Position numbers and translations under genes: made by a program
Source of the DNA: Ceratodon purpureus
Lineage: Eukaryota; Streptophyta; Bryopsida; Pseudoditrichales; Ditrichaceae
Direction: 5' to 3'
NCBI GenBank assembly: GCA_014871385.1
Contig: CM026426.1
Coordinates: forward strand, 57,004,089-57,068,088
Length of the DNA stretch: 64,000 nt
The notes under the pieces: model-generated
Told to the model about the DNA's origin: nothing
The model's database searches: none
Seen by the model: only the letters and a program-made list of their open reading frames with translations
Part shown: positions 1 through 11,873 of the stretch, piece after piece
Position numbering within the stretch: the first letter of the stretch is position 1
How the letters are laid out: every line of letters starts with the position of its first letter

Positions 1-175
1 GGTACATCAACCATTCCCGCCAGATTTAGTGTTGCTTTGCTCTGAACTGTGTCCACCATTGTTTCCACAGTTGTTTCAATCACCTGCTCTGCTTTAGACT
101 TCTAGCTTGCTGCCGCTCCTTGTTGTCGATCTGGTTGCTGTAGCTTTGTTGTAATCGAGGTAAATAGTTTCCACC

Positions 176-1495
176 ATGCCTCCCTTGGGCAAGAGAACCC
201 AACGTCCCAACAGAGGAAAAGCGGTTTTGCGAATTGAAGCAACTGATCGTGAGGCAATAGTTGTCAAGTCCGAGGTGCCATCACAGTGTCATACAGAGTC
301 TACCTGGGAAGCGCCATTTGACTTAGAGGGGATTCCAACAGAGTTGAGAGAGAAGCTTGTCCTGGCTGCACCATGCTTGCTGGGTCGATCAGCTGCTGTC
401 CACGACCAAGATTTCTTCCATAGAGTGGTAGGACTTTGCAAGGAAGGTTGTACGCCCAAAGAAGTCACGGAGAAGATGGTTCCAGCAAACACATATGAGG
501 AGACTTGGCCGCCTGGGGAGGGTGCAAACAAGACGCGCTACTTGCTGGACCGGTGTAAAGACTCCAAAGCAAGGGACTTGTATCTGAGGATGTACCAACG
601 AGTATATGGCGATGCTCCCGACAACAAAGCATTCAGCCAAACTTTTCTACGCGCATGTGTGTATTACTACAGTGGTGGGCGAGACAGCAACGTCAACTGG
701 GCTGCTGCAGCTGCAAAGGTGAATCAAGAACGCCGAGCCCATGCTGCCAACAATCCACAGAAGCTGAGTCCTCCGGCGTTGAAGCAACAGATGGCGGACA
801 TCATCTCGGCGGTGGCAACGTATTATCATCACAATGGTGTTGGCACCGGTGCTAGGAAAGTGGATGCATTGCTTAAGGAGTTGCAGTTGCAGACTTCAAA
901 ACTCCAACAGTCTGCATCTGCGCTAGACAAGAATAAGTTAGCTCACCTCGGTTTGCATGCCCAGATATTGGCGTTGGAAACCGAGGATGAGCGGTTGAAC
1001 TCTAAGAAGGAAGATCTGCGGAGAAGAAGCAAGAAGCATGCTACAGCCAGAGAGCTCCAAGAGAAGGCGGATGTAGACAAGGAGCAACGGGAGATCAGCA
1101 AAGCAATTGTTGCAAACAACGATGCATTGGAGGCCGCCCAAGAGGAAGCAGCAACGCTGGCATCAACCTTAGAGCGCGACAGTTCAGCTTACCGGAGTTC
1201 CCAAGAGCAGCTGCGCCAACTCGAGAAGAATTGTGCATCTGAGAGAATTGCGCAGCATTCTATCAAGCCGAAACGCCCTGTTGGGAAGAATATGTCTGAA
1301 GCAGGCGTCCCTCTAAAAATTAATCTTGACTCAGCGTGTAGATGCTGCAACTACCTCTTTGTTTCAAACTGTGCAGTGCCATATTCATGTGGTTGTTTGT
1401 TTCACCCTTGGTGCTTGTTTCCAGCGCTAATTTCGGGACGTGGCAATTGCCCTCTCTGCGGCAAACTCGGTGATGCAAGTTGGTTGGAATCATGA
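176..1495 (+). CDS. Family member A: coiled-coil protein with C-terminal RING-like zinc module
   Basis: The open frame of 439 codons starts at an ATG with good context (ACC ATG). The N-terminal third carries a motif block around residues 40-100 (FDLEGIP, APCLLGR, DFFHR) that is repeated in the decayed gene at 54.1-55.5 kb. Residues about 140-210 match that copy too (AFSQTFLRAC, LSPPAL). Residues about 225-360 are charged and heptad-like, so a coiled coil is likely. Residues about 388-430 form a Cys/His cluster (CRCC, SCGCLFHPWC, CPLC) that looks like a degenerate RING. Function is unknown; RING-like modules often serve ubiquitin transfer, but I cannot show that here. The frame ends in TGA where relatives have Trp. 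The same frame stays open beyond it and across a GT-AG intron to 2202. Confidence 0.75.
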   Translation: MPPLGKRTQRPNRGKAVLRIEATDREAIVVKSEVPSQCHTESTWEAPFDLEGIPTELREKLVLAAPCLLGRSAAVHDQDFFHRVVGLCKEGCTPKEVTEKMVPANTYEETWPPGEGANKTRYLLDRCKDSKARDLYLRMYQRVYGDAPDNKAFSQTFLRACVYYYSGGRDSNVNWAAAAAKVNQERRAHAANNPQKLSPPALKQQMADIISAVATYYHHNGVGTGARKVDALLKELQLQTSKLQQSASALDKNKLAHLGLHAQILALETEDERLNSKKEDLRRRSKKHATARELQEKADVDKEQREISKAIVANNDALEAAQEEAATLASTLERDSSAYRSSQEQLRQLEKNCASERIAQHSIKPKRPVGKNMSEAGVPLKINLDSACRCCNYLFVSNCAVPYSCGCLFHPWCLFPALISGRGNCPLCGKLGDASWLES

Positions 1496-2202
1496 GGGTT
1501 TGATGGGCTGGAGCGCTCTGGTCCAGTCTCTCGTGACAGCAAAGGCAAATGTCTATCGAGTCCACCAGACTCTGGCTTTGTGAAGCGAATGAGAGAAGGT
1601 GCTGGCGATGCTCAAGGTCGACCAGCTCCAAAGGTGGCCAAAACGAAGGTCAAGGTAAAGGGTCCATCGCCTCAACCACCAATTTCTCCATTTATTCCAG
1701 CGTTCCCACGTCCCAAACCACTTGCTAGCCGACCCGCTGGCAGCATACACAGTGAAGTTGTCAATGTGGCCGTTGCAACCTTGGCGCATCACAGTAAGTT
1801 TTAGTGTTTTTTAGCTCCCTGCATTTTTCAGAATTTTAGCCAAGGTTCTTTTTAGTTTAGTATCATGCTTACAATTTCAGTTATGATTTAATGTGCCGGA
1901 ATTGTCCATGTGTTCGTTTGGAACAGCGTTTTCTCTCTAAAGAAATAAGTACTAATGCTAGATGTGTTGCCTTCTAAACAGCAAAACAAAAGCTAGAAGA
2001 GTTCAAGAGGGGGCTCCAGGAAGGTACAAGCCTTGTTCGGGACGTTGAACCATGCCCAACAGCTTCAGAGGACGTGCCAAGCCGTTCTTCCAACAAGCCA
2101 AGTACTGGCAAGTTGCCACCAGCGCCACATTCCTCCCCAGTGTCACTGGATTTGTTGGTTGAGCAGAGCATATCGACCGTTGAGCAGAGCATATCGACCT
2201 AG
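1496..2202 (+). CDS. Continuation of member A frame beyond an internal TGA, with one intron
   Basis: After the TGA at 1493-1495 the same reading frame runs on without a stop to a donor at 1794 (ACA|GTAAGT). An acceptor at 1980-1981 (AACAG) leads to a second exon whose phase fits exactly and which ends at TAG 2200-2202. The translated tail is Pro/Ser/Lys rich (RPAPKVAK, GPSPQPPISP) and then charged (KQKLEEFKRGL). A kept frame over about 650 bp and an intron suggests the ancestral protein ran to 2202 and that the TGA is a recent nonsense change (TGG to TGA in a family SW/GW motif), or that the last part is lost from the product. I cannot tell which without transcripts. Confidence 0.5.
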
Positions 2203-3325
2203 TGTTTAGTTCAAAGATGTTAGCGGCCGAGTTTTATTATCATGGCGTTAGTACCAAAGTGGTTGTAGTGTTTATAATAGCTAAGCCTGTACTCCATTCA
2301 CTTCCTTGCCTTGTGCTGAACATTTTGATGAAAAAAAAGTTGGCATTTTTTCACAACTTCATGACTTCATGGACGTTTCCACTTCCCCTTTGTTTCCACT
2401 CCATGGTCTTTCCACTTCCATCTGTTTCCACTTCGCTTGTTTCCACTTCACGCGTTACAATTCTACACTCTGTTTCCTCTTCCCGAGCTTACTGACGAAT
2501 TCATTTAGTTCAGTCTCCATACTATGCATTGGAGAATCTTTCAATGAAGGATTTGCGGTGTTCATATGTGCCTGGCTTGTATGATTGTGTTCTTTTATGT
2601 TACCCAATGAGGCACAGCCTAGTTTCTGTTGAATGAGTTTGCAGCTCAAGAATGATACTTTGGAGTTGTTGCTTCACTGCTTTAATCAGCCTTTTTTCCG
2701 AGGATAGGTGAACTCTAATTGGACAAGATAAGCGACCAAAGGACCGATTCTAATCACCGTTGACATGCATGCAACTCGCATTGACGTCGTCTAGACGTTG
2801 CTAGCAGTTTATATTCTTTGTGTTGTATTTGCAGGTGGCGGCAACAAAGGCAGATTATTTTAAAGGCGGTGGCAACAAAGGCAGACTGAATTATATTCTC
2901 TGTGTTGTATTTGCAGTTTGTTCAGATTTCTTGAACACCTGATTCAAAGCGAGGCACATTACATCGTAATTTATGCCACCAATGAAGAAAATATTGAGGT
3001 TTGGTTAACTGTGTTGGGGTGATCTGGTTTTTTTGAATTCGTGTGAACACTGATCGCACATTTTCGTGAACACTGAGAATGGTACAAATAAGCTAATAAA
3101 GAATATACAAATTGAAATATGGATAATTGGGTAGAAAACAAACGTGTATTTATGAAACCTCTACCATTTAGCTAGAATTCAACCATGGCTGAGCCATAGT
3201 TCCTATTCAGCTTGAGATGTATACAAAACTACCTTTCCAGGTCTACATCCGTTTAACTGCCTCGCGTGTTTACAACGTGTCTACTTAAAAATACACCTGC
3301 GGCACTAGCCACTCTAAGCTCAAAA
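2203..3325. other. Gene-free stretch with short direct repeats
   Basis: No convincing coding frame. It holds a pyrimidine-rich run of repeated TTTCCACTTC units at about 2375-2450. It also holds a tandem duplication at about 2815-2925 in which TTGTGTTGTATTTGCAG and GGCGGCAACAAAGGCAGA-like units recur. Confidence 0.5.
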
Positions 3326-4796
3326 CTAGCTGGTAAGTGCTACTATCTCAAAAGTCCACGGTGGTAGAACTTGTGATACAGTGTTGGAACCTTCGTGTCT
3401 GCGGTTCACCTTGACGTCTGGATACCCAACTCGCTTGAGCACAAAGTGGAATTCCTCTGGAGCCACGTCGCCTAAGGTGATAGCAACCTCTCGACGAATA
3501 TGTGACAACGGCCACCCTCGACCAACTTCAAACCGTGCCACTGGCAGTCCTTGAAAAAAACATGGAAGCACCACCATGTCTTCTTCCCGCACTTGGTCAA
3601 TTAGTTCCCAAGTTACACCATCTTGCGCCAGACCCTCCCTCCCGTATTTAAAGTTCGAGTACAACACTGATCTTCCAACGTGGTACCTGTGCAATAAACA
3701 CATACGAGAGCTTCACACAAGAGAGCTTCGGTCATAGCATGCAAAAATGGCATTACAATGGCAACAGCGGCAACAGTGGCAACAAGCATCAAACGATGAC
3801 AACAGTGGCAACACACCTGAAAGTTACAGGTGGTAAGGATATTGTGCACCGCACAATATCCTTACCAAACACCACTTTGGTTTGCCAACCTGGATCCATC
3901 AGAGATGTGAACACTTCTTCCGAGGGATTCTCCACGATATACAACGTGGATGTTCGTCTCATAGTGTCTTCAGCTGCAGCAAAAAGGTCTACGAAGACAT
4001 GTAGAGGAAGAAACCACTGGAGGTGGCCCATACGGCTCCCAGTGGTGGACTTTGTTACAGACTGAAAGTCTGCATACAGTTTAGCTCTAAATGCCTCACT
4101 AGTATGCATATCTGGGAGAGGCCACTCCGGATCACTGAATGGTGGCAATAGCAATGGCTCGACTGATCCATACAAAAGCCCTGGCGTAGGTGGAACATAG
4201 ACAAGATTAGAAAAAAAGATGCCAACATCAAGCAACTCCTTATACGACCGCCCATTGCGAGTTGCTTCACCAACATTGCTGTGCACAACCATGATCACTC
4301 CCAGTATGGAATCAGGGTCGACCCAATCTTCAAAATACGACTGGTATAAAACTGTTCTCAACACCCAAAGCAAACCACAAAATTAACGACTCCTCGTCAT
4401 AAAGGGATGGCCACATGAGAAAATTGATGGTTAGCTCAGAGTTAGTCGTGACTCACAATTGCATGGAACCCGATCCCGAGTAACCTGTGGATCCAGTAGC
4501 ACCTGATGCCTGTGGTAGGCATGCCTCACCAACACGGACTGCAGTTCCGGCTTGTTGGTGACAACCTTGCGATGATCTACCTTGAATTTAAAATCCCTTA
4601 TCTGAGCCTTGTAGGTTCCCCTCATGTCATCGCCGCCATGGCGTCGCGCATCTCTAGCCCAAGCCCCAATACTCCCAGGATTCAGCCTCACCCATGACAT
4701 CCGCTCATACCTCGTTGGAATCCATTCCCCATCGGCGTTGTGAGTGCTGTGAAGAACAACTGCAGCAACCTGCGAAGTTGGTCGGCGGTTCTCCAT
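3326..4796 (-). CDS. Unrecognised spliced gene, at least three exons
   Basis: Three minus-strand open stretches (about 4796-4460, 4345-3874 and 3688-3326) are joined by plausible GT-AG introns. There is an acceptor before 4345 (TATACCAG) and a donor at about 3873 (TTTG|GTAAGG). Another acceptor sits just before 3688 (TTGCACAG|GTACC). The ATG at 4796 is the first internal Met, and an upstream exon is possible. The C-terminal exon (GRGWPLSHIRREV, FVLKRVGYPDVK) has a beta-grasp or ubiquitin-like feel, but I do not recognise a family. The donor of the second intron lies in the stem of a 17-bp inverted repeat. The gene could be host or transposon-borne; its neighbour on the same strand is the DFAENY gene. 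Confidence 0.45.
3831..3867. repeat. Perfect 17-bp inverted repeat with 3-nt loop over a splice donor
   Basis: Arms 3831-3847 and 3851-3867 are perfect complements. On the minus strand the first arm contains the GTAAGG donor of the gene at 3326-4796, so the pre-mRNA could fold the 5' splice site into a hairpin. Confidence 0.6.
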
Positions 4797-4959
4797 ACTT
4801 CCAACTACCTCAAGAACTTTCGATTCAAAGAATTTCGACACTGTTCCTCACTAGCAACAACATCACAGCAACAGTTGCAAGCTGATTCTTCCTAAACTCA
4901 AACAACCAATCATCCCACATTTCCCACCCAAAATCACCGTTGACCATCTATGGTCACAT

Positions 4960-5100
4960 CAAGGTTCATCGAATTCCGGCGCCACTACCTGTCCCGACTC
5001 TCCAGCACGTGTGATGGTGTTGCCAACAAGGACATCCACTACGCGGCCCCAGCACGTGTGTGGGTGTTGCCACCAAGGACAGCCAAGGCCCCAAAACCGA
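4960..5100. repeat. Short imperfect direct duplication
   Basis: CAGCACGTGTG followed by GGTGTTGCCA and CAAGGACA occurs twice, at about 5004 and 5050. Nothing else is recognisable between about 4900 and 5460. Confidence 0.4.
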
Positions 5101-5462
5101 GTTACACCCCACTCCCAACAAGGACCCTCGATTATCTTTTTACTATCCAGCATTATCCAGGACCACCATCCGCGATTGGCTCCCACCCATTCAAAATCTG
5201 ATGTCACCGCCTTATACTCCACCATGGCAACCTGCATGTGGAATTTCTTGGCAATTTTTATTTTGACAAAATCCGGATATTCCAATTTCGGATTTGGGCA
5301 TCCCAGGACCTCAAATTTTCTCTAATGATAAAACTCAACTGCACAAAGCAGAGAGAAACTGCACTAATCAGACCAAAATAGCCTGAACTTAGAACTAAAC
5401 CAACTGTAAAAATAAAAGGAAAAGAGTCTGAATTAACCAAAAGTTAACCAGAGAAAAAGTAA

Positions 5463-5636
5463 ACCACGGCCTGGGCACCTCAAGCCCTCGGCCTCGGCAC
5501 CCCAAGCCCTCGGCCTCGGCACCCCAAGTCCTCGGCCTGGGCACCCCAAGCCCTCGGCCTCGGCACCCCAAGCCCTCGACCTGGGCACCCCAAGCCCTCG
5601 GCCTGGGCCATACTTCAACCCTCGGCCATACTTCAA
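5463..5636. repeat. GC-rich minisatellite, about 20-bp unit
   Basis: About eight imperfect copies of CTCGGCCTSGGCACCCCAAG in tandem. They produce a meaningless Gly/Arg/Trp-rich frame on the minus strand. Confidence 0.75.
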
Positions 5637-5930
5637 CCCAGCTAACTGAGTGAAAGTGGAAACATCCAGAATGAAGCTATCAACAATCCATTTTCAAATC
5701 ACTAAATTACCATCTGTGCGAGCCCGCTTAGGTCCATTCGGTCCACGAAAATCCGTCTGCCCAGATATAAAACAAGAAATTTAATAACAAATAACAGCCA
5801 GCCCAATCAATATATGAAATGACAAACTATAGAGGTGGATTTAAGCACATAAACACAAATAAAATAAGACAAGTACGCAGGAAAGGGAACTTGTTGCCTT
5901 TCACTTACCCCTGAGGTGCTGCAAATAACC

Positions 5931-8900
5931 TCAATGAGCATTATAAGCCTGGCGGCCCTCCACATTGGATAGAATCTCCTCCCTTCTCTCCGATGTCATT
6001 TTAAAACGCGGATTCCTCTTGTTGCTTTTATATTGCGACAACTCCACCCTGGACTGCACCACTAGGTGGGAGTAGGTCCAGGCCTTTGGTTCATCCTCCA
6101 AAAGTTTGTACCTGTAGGAGTCACTGCCCCGACCTACACTTGGAATTCGCCTATAGTACGTGCCACTGATCAACATCGTATCCTTCGGCCAAGAGCAACC
6201 CCATCCATCAGTGAATGTTGCATTGTTGTTGTGGACGGGCATGTCACATAACACTAAGAAAAAAGGATCACCGTGTTCAGGTAGATCGGTGTACACTACA
6301 TAAGTATCCCCTATCTCGACTCTTGATGCCTTGGAGTCCAAGTCGCATTCGTCCTCGCCTTCGTCAATCAAACCGTCTTCGAAATCTTCTGTTCTCCCGT
6401 TGTTGCTTGCAGTCCCAGCTGCAACATGTAGAACAGTCTCCCCTAGGGTCTGTTCTCCCTCCGAACGTCGTTGCACGTCAACATGCGCCTCAGCAGTCTC
6501 TGCGCAGTTTTTGCTTGCACGTTGGAGACGTGTACCTGCACCTGCGCTCTGCATGTGGACCCGAAACAACATTACACATAGCTGATAAAAAACCTGCCAA
6601 GCCATGCTACGATGACACCTACAGTTAAATGATAATTAACAACTCAATAAAAACTTAACAACATAAATCTCTAAACTCTCCAACAATGTGCACTTTCTCA
6701 GATCCAGGCTCTCAGCACGACAGAAACGCAGGTCTAGCTCACTCAATTGGCTGCAACAGGCAAACACATTCGGCAGCCAAGGTCCATTTCCCCTTGCAGT
6801 TTACACAATACACAAATCCGCCTGAACCCTAAACCAAAAAATAAACGGACAAAAATGCAAAATGGTGGGGACTCACGGGAATTGGCGTTAGGGGCTGGAG
6901 GACCTTCAAATCCCAATGCCGCACATGGTTCTGTCTTGAACAGAACAGGGGGTTGTCGTCCATACACTCCGTGCAGAAACAGGCAAGTTGCCTAATGTGC
7001 AAATATGTCACATTGATCGGTGACACGGAAGAGACAGAGTGGACGGACCTAGTGCCGGGTATGGCCATACAGTCTAGGTCACGCGTCCGATCGACAGCAG
7101 CTGGATCAATTAAGTGGAAGTAGCGTATCACACTGTGCCGCGCTCTTCCATATGCCCGATGCTCCTCAAGCTCTTTGCAGTTGCAAAAGTTAACCACGTC
7201 TGCCGCACTTTGAAGCCTCGTGCGAGACTGGAAGTTCATTTCCTCCCTGCGAAGTGCACACTTAAGCATGGCTCTTGCCCCGTCATGTACCCCCTTGCCA
7301 TGTCCACTCCCGAAGTAGGACCAAACCATTCGGCAGCCATTGGGTAACTCAGGCGAGACAGTTGTTGAAGGATACCTACACATGCAGGCCCACAAAACGT
7401 GACAGTATAATTTCAGAGCACACACTCCATGGTTGTTCATATAAAATCTTGACTACACGGGAGTTGTTATTTTTGAACATACCTTGACACATGATACCAA
7501 CATCTCCTTGATTTGAATTGGGCTGCACACCCATCGGACCACACGATGTGCTCATTTGGTCTGATCCCCCTTCCAGTAATGTGTTTCCAGTGTAACGCAA
7601 AGCAATGTTGTACAAACAAAGTGTCATGCTCTGGAGCATCACTAATGTAATAGTGATACTCCGTGAGCAGTTTCGGTGCGTCTGAACTTGGATCTACAAG
7701 AAAAGCTGGATTCCACCTGTAGCATATGTGCACCAAAATTGTAATCTGGTGTTGCAGCCAGTGCATAGACTGCAACTCATGATATGGCTGGAAAGTATAG
7801 TTCTCCGCAAAATCCACAGCCGACAAGATAGAGTCAGGTGGGAAAGTGTCAATTGACTCCTTGAATCGCTCAACCTGCCATTTTGCAATATAATTGTGGA
7901 AAATGAATGGGCGCAGCTTCTCGGCCAAGTAGGTTATGAAGACTGGCGCTCTAGTAGTTTGATATATCATCCGCGGGACTTTATTCTCTTTCCCACTTCG
8001 AGTCCTCCCGTGAACTACCATTTCAAAGTTATGCCACTGGACCATGAGTGGCAAATCTGTCTCCATTTCTCTCGGACAAATATGCAACATCTCCACCCCA
8101 CACAGGTCACATTCGCCCTTGAGACATTTTTGTGCATGCCAACCGTCGGCAGTCACTAGGCATACGACGATGTGCCACATGTCGGTCAATCCGGTAAAGT
8201 GTGATAAGTCAGCGTGGCATGAACTTGGGCGACTTACGGCAGTAGGCTCCATAGTGGGAGGGCACAAGCACACATCACAGAAGCAGTCACAGTGCCGCCC
8301 ATGAATGCCCTTGGTCGCGGATCTCATGTTGTTCCAGCCAACTCTCAACTCCGCAAGTTCACAGTGATATCGACAGGCACATGTGTTTCTCTCCCTCAAC
8401 CTCCTCACATAGAAGGGCTTTAGAAGCTCAAACGCTCGGAGCCCAACTGTCCTCTCCTCGTTGGTCTCCCTAAACCTCGCATGGAATTCCAACTGCCACA
8501 ATAACACACAACTCCATTACAAAAGTGCATTCAGAGCAGGTCAGATTAACCAACACTTTGAATTTAGTCCATTGAAATGGCAAAATAAGAGCCCCTTCCA
8601 TGAAATACCAGGACACCGAGACACTGCGGATCGGAGCACCCAAATATCATATTTCCCATCAAAGTATCTCTCACCTTGATGCTTCATTAGTACCATAATT
8701 TAGGTAGTAATTACTGAGGCAGCTGCAACGCTTCGCATTCGACAGCCTGATCAGATTCAGCAACTCAAATGCGGTGGAACTTACATGGACGCTTGACAAA
8801 CCAATAACTTCTCCTATTTGGGCAGAATTCAGAACGACTTCTTTCACTCATATATGTTATTCAACTTCACGCAAGAATTCTAAGGAAACTGGAGCAAATT

Positions 8901-11873
8901 ATCCAAATCAGTCGAGAAAGCGTTATGATGTACCAACTAATTTGAGAAAGATCTAAATTCTAGTGTGCCATTTAATGCTCAAACAGCAAGAGCCAATCTT
9001 CAAGACTCATATATTATTCCAACACTCATATATTATGGCCCACGGTACACTTAAACCACTTAAACCAAGCATGACAGTCTTGCATATACTTGATAGCTCA
9101 TTCTATCGCTATGCGCTAATTCTGCTTCGTCATTAAGCTAACCAGCTTTGCTAAACCTAAGTTCACAGCTATGAGAGATATGACAACGCTGCAAGAGAGC
9201 CGTTGATAATGGCATATCATATAGTTCACGTTTATTCAAGAGCACAAATCATACGTTACAGATTTTGAGTTGCAAGGCATTCAACAAATCAATGAAAAAG
9301 GTGCACTCTTCAAGTTTGTCAATCCATGAAAATTCTTACGTATTCTTACACCAGTATCCTACTCCAATTCAGAGCATGATGGCGGTGGAGATAACATAAT
9401 TCATTTCGGGAATGCAACACTCGAAAAGCAACGTCGACCACTCAACCAGAAGACCCAGACCTTATTCGACTCCACAGCACTGGAATCAGCTAGGAAGCCA
9501 AACTTTAGGTCCCGCTCACAGAACTATCTAGATCAGATCTATGGCAAATCTCACTGACGTTTCTCCAGATGCCTCGAACGGCTTCCAGAAACACGATTCA
9601 ACTGAGATCACATCCAGACTAATAACAACAAAGACACAAAAAGACATTGTGCTGATATTCTATGGGTGTAAAGTTGTCTGTCATGCCTTCGGCACTCAGT
9701 ACGAGGAATTGTTATAATCATAGCACAACATCACACAAACAAAAAGCACAAAATAACAATACCTAACCACAGGACAGTGGTTCATCAGCGACATAAATAT
9801 CGGTAATCAGAAGCATGCTTTGTTTTGTTGCAGTATTTCTGTCATCACAACCCCATCGAAACAACCACTTCCCCACATACACATACAGCAAACAAAAAAA
9901 ATTAAGCCTCCACACGCACAACAACTCCATCACAAAACGCAACTCACAGTGCTTCATTTTTTAAGTGTTTTCGCAATCTTAGTTTCAGACTCTGACCCAG
10001 ATATCAGTCGGTGTGACCAGTCTGTTCCCCCCTTCTGTTGCCCGAGACATAAACAAAAAAGATTCCCCAATGAGCTACTCCCACCCAGCACCGCACTGCT
10101 AGGAGCCGTTTGATTAAGCCCCTGACAATGAATTGAAGAAAGACAACCAAGAGGAAAAACAAGCTCCACTAACCTCGTGACCAAGTGAACTAGCCATGGC
10201 CAAACTTTAGATATCAAAATTGTTAACAGCCATCACGGCCAACTTTCCAAGCATGATCGATAATCCTCCACCTTCCAACAATAATCCAACACTCACACCT
10301 CATATGTTGTATTCTACATTACAATCAAAATGACAACATCGCTGACTATCTTTACATCCAGATAATTTCCGGAGCCAGTGAAAGCATAAAAATCACTAAA
10401 GCTTCCGAACTCATTTATCGTGAATCACACTACATTAGACCTCACGCCTTGGCATCGAGCTCATCTAAAGACGAAATAGCCATTGCACACTGTTCCTATC
10501 CAATTCAAGAAGGATAATTCGCAGCCAAACACCAATCATTACATCAAATTCACTAGCTCAATCACGAGACTTGCTTATCAAGCAACAATAAAAACCACCG
10601 CAATCAGGCTAACCCTAAACAATAACTAAACATGAAAATGCAGCTCAGGAAACAGAGGAGCAATCCAATGCGGCACAATCAGGCCACGAATTAAAACCTT
10701 ATGCAGCTCACGCCTCTCCTTCAAACAGAACTGACCATCGCAAACAGCATTTCCCAAACTCCAGCAGAATAAATTACTAGTCCAAATCCAATCACCTAAT
10801 CCATTACATCACTTCAATCACAACTCTGGCTAATCAACCACAGTCAGTGCTCTAACCCTAGCCACATCATTCCATACAAAAATCACTAGCTCATGAACCA
10901 GTAGGGCAATCAAATGCAGCTCAAGCCGCACCATCAAGCTCATCCCAAGCCAAATTCACCAAATTCACAACAAACGCGATTCTAAATTGGCATTCAAAAT
11001 CCAATCGCTTAATCAAATCCTCCTCCTGAATTGCGGATAGTGCAGTAGTAGTAGCACAATGAAAAATTGAATTAAGAAAAGATGCATTGGCAACATGTCC
11101 TGGCACACTTTGCAAATAAACGCTGCAGCTTGAGCATGATACAAGTAGAAGCCATGGGCAAGGATGTGGCAACGCTCTACCTGCGACACCTGTAGGTAAT
11201 GGGTAGCATGCGTTTCGTGGTCCTTCACTCCTATTCGGCGCCTCTTCACATCCCTTTTGTTCGGGGAGACTGTGGTCTCTGTCTCCCACCAAGAGCACAC
11301 CAGAGTCTGATCCTCTGTACTAAGAGCGTCATTCCGACGCTTTCTGCACCCCCCAGCCCATAGAATTTCGCCACTTTCATCAACTGAGCTGCGCCGTTGA
11401 AACTCTTTGCGAACAAGATACCTTGACGCCCCTAATGCCATGCTTATCATGTTTTGCGAGCTGTCCTTGGACACAGCAGCCGTGAGCACTATGTTCCTCA
11501 CCTTGGCCCTTCCCTCCATACCCGCCCCTCGTATGGTCTGGAGCGCCCCTCGCAAGCTCTGCACAGTTGTTGCAGCAACAGTATTGAATCCCAACACCGT
11601 AGCGCTTAATTCCAGATCAAGCGCGCGTATGCGTTCCTCTGCGAAACAACGGTGCAAGACAAGCTTCTTCTCTTCGTCAGTGAATCCTGACTGCAAGAGT
11701 TGCATCAAGTGACTTTCCACTTTCACGGCTGCTGCTCTTATCTTGCAATTGCGTGGAGTCGCTGTTCCGTGGTCACCATCTTCTCCGTCCTCTGCCGTGA
11801 AGTCTGTGCCAGGAGTTAGAAAAATATCTTCCTCATCAGACATTCCACCTCTTCTCTCATCGCCAGCACTCAT
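5931..11873 (-). CDS. Four-exon DFAENY-family protein, transposase-like, open over about 939 codons
   Basis: Exons on the minus strand are 11873-11181, 8492-7483, 7375-6877 and 6548-5931, with GT-AG joins; the lengths sum to 2820 bp and all phases agree. Exon 1 is acidic, then basic, ending in the block SWWETETTVSPN/KRDVKRRRIGVK/HYLQVSQ. Exon 2 has a Cys cluster (CACRYHCEL, CDCFCDVCLC), then DFAENYTFQ and SDGCAAQFKS. Exon 3 has YFGSGHGKGVHDGA and a CxxC pair. Exon 4 is acidic, then a BAH/Tudor-like stretch (EIGDTYVVYTD, MLISGTYYRR). I know the DFAENY/SDG/HGKG set from uncharacterised, high-copy proteins in invertebrates and early plants. Spaced acidic residues suggest an RNase H-like (DDE-type) fold, but the superfamily is uncertain. 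Start ATG 11873 is chosen because the upstream frame has stops. No inverted repeats were found around it. Confidence 0.6.
8493..11180 (-). other. Long intron 1 of the DFAENY gene
   Basis: About 2.7 kb of AT-rich sequence with no supported gene. The donor (GCAG|GTAGAG) and acceptor (TTGTGGCAG) keep phase 0. The length is unusual beside the 70-330 bp introns elsewhere in the gene, so it may hold an unrecognised insertion. Confidence 0.45.

Noticed and set aside
7896-8304. Plus-strand frames inside DFAENY exon 2
   Set aside because: Antisense shadows; the minus strand carries the conserved motifs and in-phase splice sites.
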